The translations under genes were made by a program, and so were the position numbers. The notes under the pieces were generated by a model. The model was not told the DNA's origin, searched no databases, and saw only the letters and a program-made list of their open reading frames with translations. Below, piece after piece: positions 35,941 to 46,738 of a DNA stretch of 64,000 bases; the first letter of the stretch is position 1; each line of letters begins with the position of its first letter. Source of the DNA: Terfezia claveryi (Eukaryota > Ascomycota > Pezizomycetes > Pezizales > Pezizaceae); assembly GCA_015179025.1 (NCBI GenBank), contig WHUX01000125.1, forward strand, positions 94,670-158,669, given 5' to 3'.

Positions 35941-36300
35941 GAGTTTATGATCACGTGTTTGAATGCGATCTGTAAAATCTAATGAAATGTATGAATGATA
36001 GTATGGACAATGAATCTTCCACCGTAATCCTTCCTGATTGTCAGAGCAAAGGAACAAGGATATTTACATTGTACAATACAATACAAGACAGTATAGAACA
36101 ATCGTCAAAAGCCCCGTGTCCCAAGTCTCATATTTCGTGAGATTAGGCACCAATTTCGAGTATAAATGACAAATTTCATGTTACAAATGGTATCTGCCTA
36201 TATCTCTAACAGCCAGTAGCGGGTTCATGTTGAAGTATCATCCATAATATCAAAAAAAACGAAAAAAAAACTCCTCATCTCCATCTTCCATTAATTTTAT
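35823..36300. other. convergent intergenic region
   Basis: It lies between the stop codons of the Aquarius (plus) and Tfb2 (minus) genes. After the duplicated array only simple sequence is seen, including an A-rich tract near 36250-36270. No gene recognised. Confidence 0.5.
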
Positions 36301-38323
36301 TCAACCCTGCTTTTTAGTTGCCTGAGCAGTCCTCCTCCTTATGAACTCTGCTACCTGCTCATACCTCGTCACAAAAAAGCTTCTCTTCTGATTATTCTTC
36401 CACACAAGTACCCCAAGCTCCTCGGCATACTTACAGACGGCATCATACTCGGCCGTAGTGGTAAACTCTTTCAGCAGATACCCAGGAGTAGGTTTCATTC
36501 TCTCACCTTCAATCTGCCATAGACGGATCTGATCTACTACAGTAGGGGGGAGGATAGGGTTATTTCTTCGTAACTGAGGATGTGCATGGACAGTTAGATA
36601 GTCTATTATTTGGTCTGCTGTGATGCCCATTTTGATTGCTGTGCGGACGGACTGCCGAGAGATGCGGCCGGCGACCATGTTGGGATAACGGGCGCTGAGG
36701 CGGGTGAACAGGGAGAGAACAGCAATTTGGAGCGGGGAGTCTGTGCGGGGCACCATGAAGTGATATCAGCCAGGCGATCGAGATCGGAGCCCTACATATT
36801 ATTGCAACTAGCTCTCAAAACTGATAGACGTAGTTTCGGGGGACGGGGCGGTCACATGCAGGGTGTGTGGGCAGAAGGACATTGATGAGAACAAACCGGT
36901 ATATGCATAAACCCTATAATTAGTCTCAATTATAACAAATCCCTCACCACTGCCCTTTGATAAAGCGGTGTTGAACCCTGCAGAAGCACTCCGGAGACTC
37001 GCGGCTTCCGATGTCAACGACGTTGCGAGCCTCGTAGGGTAAAATCGCTGGGAGGAGGTCTACCAAATGACAGTCAGCACTATTACTGGAGACTTGAACA
37101 GTTATTATGGAACTGTGAAGAGTAGGTAGCAGGCCTTTCGTGAATATACTATGCCATATTCCCGAAGATCTTCCAACATGTGCTTTTGGGTTGGGGTCAG
37201 GGTTTCCTTAGAGTAGTCCTGTCCAAGCTCTAAACTGCCGAGCATCATGAGGAAGTGAAGGACCTCGACTGAATCCATCCGGAGCTATAGAAGCACGGTG
37301 ATTACATGTTAACCCACTCGTTTAGTTTTCCATATCTATTACTATCCTGGGCCCATACCTCTTCAGCCATGTCAAGGTACTGTAGTAGCAGTGTCCAAAG
37401 CTGAGCATTGGCGTCTTGTAGAAGAAATGAGAATCCAGCCTGTGTAATTTCTGGCTGCCCTCTATTTGCCGGCCTTACATAGCCAGGTCAGTATCAAAAT
37501 ACGATTGAGGGGGTAAAGCCAGGATCGCACTTCTCCATAAGACCACCCTTCAGGAGAAGTTGTATGACGCCACTCCCTGGCTGAATGTCATTCCTGGTCC
37601 CCACCATGAAATGGAGGATAGCCTCCCATTGCTTTGTGGCATAGCCATCCAAGAACTGCAGGTCCACCTTTCGCTTGTCTTCCGTCGTGCATGGGACGCC
37701 AAATGACCGATGGTTCCCGCTATCACAAGTGAGAACGTTAGAATATATCCATCTGCATACGGTAGATGGTAGATTTCAGTAAACAGACCCTCCTGTCAAT
37801 GCCATGCGGAAATTATCCTGAAATGTCTTATCCAAGCTCAGTTGCCCCTCCTTCTCAACAATTATGTGCATCTTCCGAAGTTTGCCATATGCCTCCTCCT
37901 TCTCCCTAAGGGGCCAGGCCAAGTCAGCTCAAAAGTCCCACATCTGCGAACTGAGCCTGAGAATCCCACCTGACACTTTCCGGCTTCACCCAGCTATTTA
38001 AGGTAGACACTGGTATTGGCCCTTCATTGTACAGCATGGCCATAACGAAGCTCTTTGCTAGAGTCACCTGTGTCAGCCCACTTCTTCATTTCCAGCATGA
38101 TGTGCAATGCCCCGCCAAGTTATGGAGTATGTACCTAGGTGGGGCAGCATCCGCCGGAATATCGCGAGAGTCGTGCATGGTTGCTGGTAAAGTCTTCGAA
38201 ATACTGTCTGCGGTAAACCCTGTAGAGATGATATTCGGACAGTGGTTAGCTCAGGGAGAAAAAATCAGGGGAATCTTGGATACTCGCCTCTAAATATTCG
38301 AAGCTCCTCAATGTACCAGACAT
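36301..38323 (-). CDS. TFB2: TFIIH subunit Tfb2 (p52)
   Basis: Core TFIIH subunit that anchors and stimulates the XPB/Ssl2 ATPase in transcription initiation and nucleotide-excision repair. Nine exons in the complement (38288-38323, 38135-38219, 37970-38057, 37789-37905, 37503-37719, 37359-37454, 37114-37284, 36897-37047, 36301-36740) close to 466 aa. Seen in order: EYLE/GLPQTVFRRLYQQP, LAIFRRMLPHL, AKSFVMAMLYN, WEAILHFMVG, ITQAGFSFLLQD, TLLLQYLDMAEE, MDSVEVLHFLMMLGSLELGQ, RFYPTRLATSLTS, GFVIIETNYRVYAYT, MGITADQIIDYL, LPPTVVDQIRLWQIEGER and KRSFFVTRYEQVAEF. The first intron appears to use a GC donor (GCGAGT). The length fits the family (about 460-510 aa). It is divergent from the thioesterase gene. 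Confidence 0.95.
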
Positions 38324-38529
38324 TATCGCGATCTAACGATGTTCGTGAGGCGAGTAGTTGTAATAAAGTGACGTGAGGATCGGCATGGCGCCGGCTAACA
38401 CGACGCGTGAAAACGCCAGAAAGCTTAAAATAACTACCGGTACGTACCTTTGGTGCTAAATTGCTATAATTCTTAGGTAATATGGAGTTGTTCTATGTTG
38501 TTTAAAGATAGATATTCTATATAGATTTA

Positions 38530-38551
38530 TAGTCTGGTTGGCACTGCTAAT
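38530..38551 (+). mobile_element. TAGTCTGG micro-insertion, 22 bp, TSD 8 of 9
   Basis: TAGTCTGGTTGGCACTGC plus TAAT, between ATAGATTTA (38521-38529) and AGAGATTTA (38552-38560). Confidence 0.55.
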
Positions 38552-39024
38552 AGAGATTTAGAGTATATCACGGGATTAGGGCCGCAAAACATGCCACACC
38601 CGCAAACGAGTCATTTTGATATGTACTGTACTTTCTCTATTCTAATAGTGTCATGCTCTTTTACTACCCAAGCGAACACTTTTTCAGTTGTAGCAATTTA
38701 TAAAACAAGTTGAGGTAGACTACATATCCATAAGGGCTGAGCTCTATAAGAAACCTAGATCACTTGGATCGTGCACCCAGTCTGATGTACCCCGATCGTG
38801 TATAAATTGAAAGAATACGAAGTTATAGACTTAGGATCTTGGCTAGTAAACAAAGGCTTGTATTGAGAACTATCGTAGTGATCGCTATAGGCTCGAGGCT
38901 TATAGTGCTAAGTGTTCTAAAGACTCAATACATGGACGCAGTCCTTAGCTGGTTACATAGATCGTCCTCATCCATCACTTTCCTTCTAGGGCGACCAGCG
39001 AGAGTATCTGTACAGGGTAGCTAG

Positions 39025-39044
39025 TAGTTCTGCCAACCAGACTA
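39025..39044 (-). mobile_element. TAGTCTGG micro-insertion, 20 bp, perfect 9-bp TSD
   Basis: TAGTTCTGCCAACCAGACTA between perfect repeats GGTAGCTAG (39016-39024 and 39045-39053). The conserved CCAACCAGACTA end is on the right. Confidence 0.8.
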
Positions 39045-39452
39045 GGTAGCTAGCCACTAAGCATCAGCTATCGCATCTTCGAGATTTGGATCAAGTCGAG
39101 GCTACTGTATACCTGTGGCTTACCCTTATCTCAGCTCTACAAACGATAGTTCTGTTTGACGAAGTCTACGTGCATTTTGCCGCCTGACAATCCAATGGCC
39201 GCTTCTCGCTTTGTTCGCTCAGTTGTTTGTCCCCTTTCCAGGCTTCCTAACCGAGATGGCGATGAAGCTAACACATGCCTCCGGTGGGGTTCGGCCGGCA
39301 GTGGACAAGTTTCATAGAAGCGGGTGGACTTGAAGGGTACTCTTTCTTATCCCCATCCCCATTACCTATACCAACAATTCAAGTTGCTGTGGGATGTTTC
39401 AGCTCTAGCTACCGAAGCTTCGTCGATATTGTCTCCACTTCGAGTGATTCTA

Positions 39453-40334
39453 ATGCAGCCTAATAGGAAACTCTTGCAAAATGTAAGCATGAGTGCTTAA
39501 ATCCATGTTTATATCACTGCAGAAGACATCATATTTCGCTTTGAAGCAAATATGGGTTGTGGACAAGGTTCGAGGTTTACTAACAGGCGCGCGAGCCTCG
39601 CTTCTTTGCAGCTCCAGATAACCAGCGTCGAGCCGGGAAAAGTGAGATTCAAGCTAGATATTGAGAAACACCACACAGTACGTATTTGGTTGCTGTGGCC
39701 ATGGGCAATGCCCACAAGTTAACCATCGAGCAGAACAGGCTCGGTACGCTTCATGGAGGAACTATAGCCACACTGGGTAAGCAACGAATGGATCTAGTTT
39801 CGTTTGGAGCGCTGAAATTTGAACCAGTCGACCTTGGGGGTTCCCTGGCAATCGCATCCAGAGGTTTTTATGCTACAGGGGTGTCAACTGACTTAAATGG
39901 TAGGCGATTCATATTCCCCACAGCCATCTGGAGATCTCACATCATAAATTGCTAAGCCTGGCAGTGACATACATCAACTCTGGAGGTAACGTAGGACATA
40001 CGGTCCGCGCTGTAAGTACCGATTGACTGCAACCTCCAGGGTTATCCTGAATTTTATCTAATGCTCTTCCTAGGAGACAATCTGCGAGAAATGTGGGCAT
40101 CCCTCTACAAACTACCGTATGCCTGTAATGGCCTAATACCGTTTATCTGGACTAGATGGAAAATCGATGGCATTTACCAGCATCACATTCCACAACGAGG
40201 CTGATGAACTCGTGGCTAGAGGAAGCCATACGAAGTGCGTGGCCCTGGTTATATACATGGATTCCTACCACCTCGTGCAAATGTTGCGAACAAAGCTAAG
40301 TCAGACACAGGTACATTCGCGAGGCATGGAATGA
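39453..40334 (+). CDS. acyl-CoA thioesterase, hotdog fold (PaaI/ACOT13 type)
   Basis: Hydrolyses acyl-CoA thioesters; ACOT13 relatives act at or in mitochondria. Eight exons, 39453-39482, 39523-39567, 39612-39677, 39734-39776, 39828-39899, 39965-40011, 40074-40092 and 40156-40334, close to 166 aa with consistent phases. Core motifs: NRLGTLHGGTIATLVDLGG (active-site turn and helix), SLAIASRGFYATGVSTDLN, VTYINSGGNVGHTVRA, KSMAFTSITFHNE and LVARGSHTK. The first two exons are the least certain: they were chosen because the frame stays open and in phase from ATG 39453, but they show little conservation. Length matches the family. Confidence 0.88.
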
Positions 40335-41159
40335 CTCCAGAAACATTGTCGAAGAGGTATCGAAGTCTGCATTGTGATATGCAACACGGTCATTCTTTGA
40401 GAGATCGCTCAAGATGCTATGTTATAGCTGCCGTTAAGACTAGTAAACTTTAAATAATGACATAAATTCCATCGACGTCGCTTGGCGAGCAAGATCTACG
40501 CGACGTTACAACCAATCAGCTATCTTACGCTCAACATACCAATTAATACTAACATACATGAATTCTAGCAAAAGAAGAAGGGCCGGAAGAGCTACAATCA
40601 AGTTGAAATTATATCTGTCGCAATTGTCCGAACTCGATCAATTCTCACAGCCAATTCCTTATGTCGTTGCTAATACTGTGTGATCCAATGTCTTCCTAAC
40701 ATGGTATTGGAGTTGCCAGGCTTCCGTCGGTATATTGCCTTTGCTAAGCGTGCTGCAGACTGAATAGATATTACTAAATTATTTCCAGAGATGTATATCA
40801 AGTTAGAACATCCTCCTCCGCCTCTGTCAACTTTTGCTTCTGTAATGAAGCCTGTTCTTTGCAGCATGAGAACCGCGTACTCGATCTCCCAAGGTTGATT
40901 GTGATACACCATGGAATTGTTCCAGACTGACAGGCTTTCAGGGCCTCTTGCACCGTTGCTCATGTTCTTCTGTTTCCTGACCGATAGGCATATCTTCAGC
41001 AGGTATATTGTATTTGTTAACTTTATTCGTTCATTTTCTTCTATTTACATCCTGTGTGTAGGCGTGCACTGACTGTCTTGAATATCAACGTTCTATTCTT
41101 CATTTGACCTGAATTATTGGTATTTGACTGCCACGCCCAATTTAACCCACCTATGTTAG

Positions 41160-41196
41160 TAGTCTGGTTGCATGGAGGGGTTATGCAACCAGACTA
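41160..41196. mobile_element. TAGTCTGG micro-element, 37 bp, both ends present
   Basis: Starts TAGTCTGGTTGCAT and ends ATGCAACCAGACTA (14-bp inverted repeat), with GGAGGGGTT in the centre. CTATGTTAG occurs directly before it (41151-41159) and again at 41194-41202, where its first three bases coincide with the element's terminal CTA. Confidence 0.75.
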
Positions 41197-41353
41197 TGTT
41201 AGCTGACCTGTTGTACCGTAGAGACTGAAGTTATTCGGTAGCGTAATTTCAATGTGAACTGCATATGCGGATTTAAGGATTTTATGAGACATGCCTGTGC
41301 TCATTGTTATGTGAACGTCGGAGATGGAAATGTAAGCACTGTAATCATCCAGA

Positions 41354-41826
41354 ATGCCATCAAGTAAGCCTCTAAAAGAGCTGTCGGTGAATATAGCTGC
41401 AAAAGTACAGGCAGTTAGTGGAGGTAGACTTCCTCCCACCGGTCCAAAAACTACGACTCGATATGGGCCTAAACCAAAGCCATTAGCTCAGAGAGTGTTC
41501 CACTGTCCCAGACCAGCAAAACGCGTCAAGAGAAGCTATAGCAAGGCTAAAAAGTTCAAGTGTTGATGTTTATGATCCACCACCGGATCATATGTGATAT
41601 CACAAAGATATACCGGCCTCCAAATCAAATTAAGGCAGCTAGTTACTTTAAGATCCCTCAGAGTACAATTTCTGACTGGTATTGTAATCAAGAAAAGATA
41701 CAAGAGATAAGAGGAGGACACTATCGAGTTGATAACATCATTCCATTGTTTTTACTCTTCGTACCGAAATTTAGTCATGCTCGTCGCACTCAAGTTGATA
41801 TGTTTCACTTCAGCCATGGCTTATGA
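41354..41826 (+). pseudogene. HTH-domain relic of a fungal transposon-like protein
   Basis: Two open frames joined by a frameshift near 41560. The first ends AKRVKRSYSKAKKFK, the second begins MFMIHHRI and continues YRPPNQIKAASYFKIPQSTISDW. The combination resembles the psq/CENP-B-like N-terminal DNA-binding region of transposon-derived fungal proteins. The rest of the protein is missing. Confidence 0.5.
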
Positions 41827-42328
41827 TCTACGTGTCCCACGCATATGTATGGTGATAGCGCTACCGAATAACTTCAGTCTCTACAGTACCTATCACATTG
41901 CGGCATGAGACTACCCTAGGTCACACCCCTGCTACACCCTAGTCAACGCAACAGGGCTCGACATTCATCCAGAGCTTACCGGCCAGACTAGCTCCAGCGT
42001 AGAGCCAGTTTCTTCATCTACAACCTGACGGTAGAATTCTCAACAACCACAACCTACTTAATCTAAGCTACCTAAGTTACCCTTTATCTCCGTAGCTTTG
42101 CTGTAAAGTTCTGATACCCGCTCTGTCATCCAAACTTCAAGCTAGGTCTGATAACCTACAAGGATATGCAAGCCGTGCAAGTAGCATACATAGACGTCCA
42201 TATGTGCCTGAATATCCAAGGCTGCTGCATGGTGTGGCATATGTTAGTTTGCTCCGCATAGGCTTGCATCAATGAAGTAGCCTTGGCATACTTTAGCAGA
42301 CGCTGCATACGGCAATATAGGTATTAAG

Positions 42329-42364
42329 TAGTCTCTTAAGGAGGGGCTAGTGCAAGCCAGACTA
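42329..42364. mobile_element. TAGTCTGG micro-element, 36 bp, perfect 9-bp TSD
   Basis: Starts TAGTCTCTTAAGGAGGGG and ends GTGCAAGCCAGACTA. Flanked by perfect repeats GGTATTAAG (42320-42328 and 42365-42373). Confidence 0.85.
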
Positions 42365-42444
42365 GGTATTAAGTCGCTCTGCACCCAAAGAAGCTATTAA
42401 GGGTAGGAGGCGAGTAACAGTAAAGGCAAAACGAATCTACATAG

Positions 42445-42458
42445 TAGTCTGGTTGGCA
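42445..42458 (+). mobile_element. TAGTCTGG micro-insertion, 14 bp, 6-bp repeat
   Basis: TAGTCTGGTTGGCA between two copies of ACATAG (42439-42444 and 42459-42464). Only 6 of the expected 9 flanking bases match. Confidence 0.45.
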
Positions 42459-42896
42459 ACATAGCTGGTATAAATTAGAACCCGTTTTTGGAGCTGAATA
42501 ATGCCAAGCTGCATGAGGTACATATGCAAATTCCGCTGACATGTTTGTGTTTGTTTACTTAACTATAGTCCGCAACCTAAAAGTTTGAGCTACAATTTTC
42601 ATGCTGATCTGGATTTACCCCTGCTCCTGACCTTCACTTGCCACCTCTAAATACATAAATTGTGCGAAAGGTCTCTAAAATATTAAGACGTCATTGGACA
42701 ACAAAACATAGATCCAATATCAACTCCTTTATTGATATGGAAGTTCAGCTTAGTACATTGCATTATCGCGCAGCAAATCAAACAGCACAGCACGCTTTTG
42801 AAAAAAAGTTTGGCAGCTATCTATCGCCGTCCCCAAATACTTAACTCAGTCCCTAAGTCTATATATCAGACTACAAAATCAACTTAGTGTCCCACT

Positions 42897-43958
42897 TCAA
42901 TAACCCCTATCCCTCAACTGCTGTTCTGTATATTCCCATAACTCATCGGCCAATGTATCATCTTGGCCATATGCCGATGGTGAACTCTTCTTCAACACAG
43001 GGATATAGTATGATCCTCCGTCCTCCGTTGTCACTTGGGGTGACGTACATAGCCCAGTCTGGTTGTAGCTCCCCACCTTAGGAGAAGCCGTGAACCACTT
43101 CAATGGCCATGAGATAGCGGAGCCCAGAAAGCCAAAGGAAGATGTAAAAGGGACATACAGGTCTGTGAAAACAACACCTGGGTGACAGGAAACCGCAGTA
43201 ATACCATGTTCACTATATCGCTTTGCTAGGGCTTTTGCGTGCAGAATGTTCGCTAGTTTGGACTGTGCATAACGGCTCAATTTGCTTGAAGTGGCAAGCG
43301 CAGTATCTGCAAAATTGATACCTAATCTCGCTCCCCTATGGGCTTCTGAAGCAACATTGACAACCCGTACACTATTCTTAGGCGAGTTTCGGGCCGTTTT
43401 AATCAATGTCGGAAGAAGTAACTTGGTAAGGAGGGCGTGGCCCATGTAATTGGTTCCCCATTGAATGTCGAAGCCATCTTTGGTGAGCTCGGAAGCCATA
43501 GCCATGACACCTGCGTTGTTGAGTAGGATATGGAGCTGGGATTCTTTCGAGATGAATTCGTCTGCAGCTTGCTTGATGCCTTCCAATGAGGTAAGGTCAA
43601 GGTGGAGGTACTCAATTTGAGCATTGGGCACTTGGGCTATAACCTCCTCGATTGCTTGACGCTGATAGCATAACAATTAGCTTGCACCACAGGCCATGTC
43701 CTGTACTGATCGATATAACGTACAGCCCTCGACTCTGTCCTAGAAGCCATATACACCTTTCCGCCATGGCGTGCAAACTCAAGAACGGAGTTCTTTCCCA
43801 GACCGGCATTCCCTGTTTCCTTCATCAGACTGATGATTCTGGGCTGAGAATGTAAGATAACAGGCGAAGGGGAACAAACCCCCGGTTACAACAGCGACCT
43901 TCCCAGTCAAATTCGGAACACCAGTCTCCGGGTTATACATATTCCTCGCGCCAAACAT
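42897..43958 (-). CDS. short-chain dehydrogenase/reductase (WWOX/retinol-dehydrogenase-like)
   Basis: NAD(P)-dependent oxidoreductase of the SDR superfamily; substrate unknown. Three exons in the complement, 43880-43958, 43724-43812 and 42897-43661, give 310 aa. Seen: PNLTGKVAVVTGGNAGLGK (TGxxxGxG cofactor loop, split by the first intron), VYMASRTESRA, LHLDLTSLEGIK, HILLNNAGVMA, DGFDIQWGTNYMGHALLT, VRVVNVASEAH and the catalytic YAQSKLAN (YxxxK), then CHPGVV and GSYNQTGLCTSP. The start at 43958 gives a short leader before the Rossmann strand; an upstream in-frame ATG at 44162 would add a 68-residue extension with no family match. Divergent from MRS2. Confidence 0.92.
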
Positions 43959-44941
43959 GTTTGATATGTTGGTTGGTAATTTATTCGAGATGTTTCCGAG
44001 GGCCTCTCTGCATAAAGGCCAGTGGAGGCACACTCTATATACTAGTGCTGCATAATCTTGGATAAGGGTGGTGGTGGGCCCCCATGGCAAAGGTGAAGTC
44101 GAAGGGGGCTGGGGTTCATGATTGGTGGCCACCACGGTCTGGAGCCGGCGCCGTACGTCCATAACAGGATGGTCGGTTGAACGTTGAGCCTCCGTAGAAT
44201 CCTGTGAGGGGGGACTTTGATATTTATATAAATATAGTTGCAGCTGATGTGCGCCCGTAGTTTGCCCTTGTTTTGAGAGTTACCGTATGTACATATGTAC
44301 ATATGTACCGTACTACATATGAGGGGATAACCCGACCGACACCCAACAGATCATAGAATAGAAACGGATACCAGTCTGACTTGACCATGGCCTGACACTG
44401 AGGCATGTTTTCATTTTGATCCACATTTATATCTATTTGTCTATACCATCATGGCGAGTATCGTACATATTCGAATACTCTGAAACTCCACTCCAAGAAT
44501 TGTTGCATATGTATGCATCTCATTGGGCGCGAATGCATACCGGCATCACTTACCGCATCCACTGGTGTATAACGATCCTTGTCAGTTTAAAGACAAAGGT
44601 CGAGCTTATGCAGTAAAGGTGATAAATAGGTGGATGGTAACACGCTCACTGAGGATAACAGTTAAACTGACAAGGATCGTTGTTCGCCAGTGGATGCGGT
44701 ACACCTTAACTTTCCCTCTTGGACCGGAAGCGAGAGCAGCTCTTTGTTGTTGCATCTGAACTTTTTTCCTTATGCTTGGCAATTACTGTAGGTTCTCTTA
44801 TGTTAAAATATCCACAATTTCAAGACCGTCCTGCCCCACGTCCCACAGTCCCCCCACACACCTACAGCTCCACATAGCACCCTACGACGACCCACCCTTC
44901 TTTACAATTGGTATCCGCGATCGAGCGTTTAGCAGCAAGGA
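43959..44941. other. divergent intergenic region (SDR / MRS2)
   Basis: Probably carries promoters of both genes. It contains a TACATATG palindromic run at about 44285-44320 and the TA-flanked MITE at 44553. Small open frames here have no family resemblance. Confidence 0.45.
44553..44699. mobile_element. TA-flanked MITE, 147 bp (Tc1/mariner type)
   Basis: Inverted arms of about 38 bp begin CCGCATCCACTGG and end CCAGTGGATGCGG; inner arms contain AACGATCCTTGTCAGTTTAA and its complement. TA dinucleotides flank both ends (44551-44552, 44700-44701). It lies about 240 bp before the MRS2 start. Confidence 0.8.
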
Positions 44942-46738
44942 ATGCGCGCACCCCGAGCGCCTCCTTCGTCGTCCTCTCTGCTACGCCTGATCTGTCGACA
45001 CCAGCCTTCAAACTCAAAATCTACACTCTTTAGCCGTACCTTGCGGCCCCAATGCCCTCGATGGGATCAGTTGGCCTTGGGCGATAGCGAGTCATGCTCA
45101 TATCACTCTCTAAGCTCGGCTCGGGCCTTTGCATCTGCCTCGCCACGGTATTCTGGCCTACAGCGTTCCTCCGTAGAGACCGATAGGTTCCTAACCTTTC
45201 TAGCACCGAAGGAATTATTCTCCCGCCGTGGACAGAAGGGATTTGGCCTGCTGAAGTGGAGTCGTGGGCTGTTCGGCCGCAAAGTCAAGGAAGAGCCGTC
45301 AGAAAAGACAATGTCGTCGACTTACTTGGACTCAGGATCAGACAACTCCATATTGGGGAGGCATTTGTTGCATAAGCCAAATGATATGGTGCTCCGGTGT
45401 ACAGAATTCGACCAAGATGGTAAGAATTGCCCAATCTTTTGCATTCTGTATGTACAGTTGCCTTAATGTTGCGGATCATAGGGAATGTCACTGTTGTCTC
45501 GGGCGAATTCAAGAAAACCGAACTCTGCACGAAGGTGCGTTTGTGCCTGTCGAGGGAGAATATTTTATTATGCTGATGTTCTCTTTCCAGCACGGCCTGT
45601 TGCCTCGGGATCTCCGCAAGCTCGACTCCAGCATTATCGTCCCTCATATCCTCGTGCGGAAAAATTCTATTCTTGTGAATCTCCTACACATTCGCGCCTT
45701 GATCAAAGCCGATACTGTTCTTGTCTTTGACGTCTACGGGAGCACCGACAGCTATACACAATCAATCTTCATGTACGATCTCGAAGGGAAACTACGACAG
45801 GGCTCCAAAGCTATGGGCGGCCTACCATATGAAATGCGAGCGTTGGAAGCAATCCTCATCAGTGTAACTGCAGCTCTAGAGAGCGAGATGAAGGTTTTAC
45901 AGGAACTCGTCGTTGAACTTCTTGCAGAGCTGGAAGAAGATATTGATAGGGATAAGCTTCGACACCTGCTCATTTATTCCAAGAAATTGTCCACATTTGA
46001 GCAAAAGGCAAAGCTAATAAGAGATGCAATTGATGAAATTCTGGAAGCCGACGACGACTTGGCAGATATGTACCTGACAGAGCAGATGAAAGGAATCGAA
46101 AGGCCACCCGAGGAACACTCAGAGGTGGAAATGCTTTTAGAATCGTACCACAAAATTACAGATGAAATTGTCCAAGTTGCAGGTAACTTGGTGTCCAACA
46201 TCCGCAACACAGAGGAAATGTATATGAAGTCCAATCTGATGGACAGTATCGCGCTAACTTTATATTCCCCAGTGTCAACATTATTCTCGACGCAAATCGT
46301 AACTCCCTCATGCTTCTCGATCTCAAATTCTCCATTGGAACCCTTGGTATTGGCTCTGGGGCCTTTATTGCTTCATTGTACGGAATGAATCTTAAAAACT
46401 TTATCGAGGAATCCGACTTTGCATTTATAGGAGTCAGTGGCTGGGCTTTCATCTTCTCCGGCATTATCTGCATGTACGGATTGCACAAGCTCAGGCGGAC
46501 CCAACGACTTTCTATGTGGGGTGAGGGAGGCAAGGGCCGGAAAGGTTGGATGTCTAGTCTGGGTCCTGGGTCATCAACAGCTCCAGGAAACGTTACTAAG
46601 GCACTCCCACAGATTAACAAGGCGCTTATGAATGAAAGAGACAACAGGATCGCTGCGGCCTATGGAAACCCGAAACTGAAAGGGGCCAGCAGTTCACTAG
46701 CGATGGTGAGTCCAGTGAAAAGGCTAGCCAAGCAATGA
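44942..46738 (+). CDS. MRS2: mitochondrial magnesium channel Mrs2/Lpe10
   Basis: CorA-type Mg2+ channel of the inner mitochondrial membrane. Four exons, 44942-45419, 45482-45534, 45591-46219 and 46273-46738, close to 541 aa. A long Arg/Ser-rich N-terminus fits a mitochondrial presequence. Further in are VTVVSGEFKKTEL, LLPRDLRKLDSS, PHILVRKNSILVNLLHIRALI, a coiled-coil-rich helical domain (LEEDIDRDKLRHLL, ADMYLTEQ), then TM1 ending in the selectivity signature YGMNLKNF (about 46380), followed by TM2 (GWAFIFSGIICMYGL) and a basic tail. Splicing the third intron gives the family-typical NTEEIVNIILDANRNSLM. Confidence 0.95.

Larger units (their letters stand above)
38324..39452. other. divergent intergenic region with two micro-insertions
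   Basis: Separates the starts of Tfb2 (minus) and the thioesterase (plus), so it probably carries both promoters. Two TAGTCTGG-family insertions lie within. Small open frames at 38839-39024 and 39275-39463 have no family resemblance. Confidence 0.45.
40335..42896. other. intergenic region with transposon debris
   Basis: Holds three TAGTCTGG-family insertions and an HTH relic (listed separately). A minus-strand open frame at 40670-40963 (97 codons) and a plus-strand one at 42662-42844 have no family I recognise. No other gene was seen. Confidence 0.45.

Noticed and set aside
43040..43070. CCAGTCTGGTTG in the SDR gene as another micro-insertion
   Set aside because: It encodes conserved SDR sequence (GSYNQ) in frame and has no flanking duplication; a chance match.
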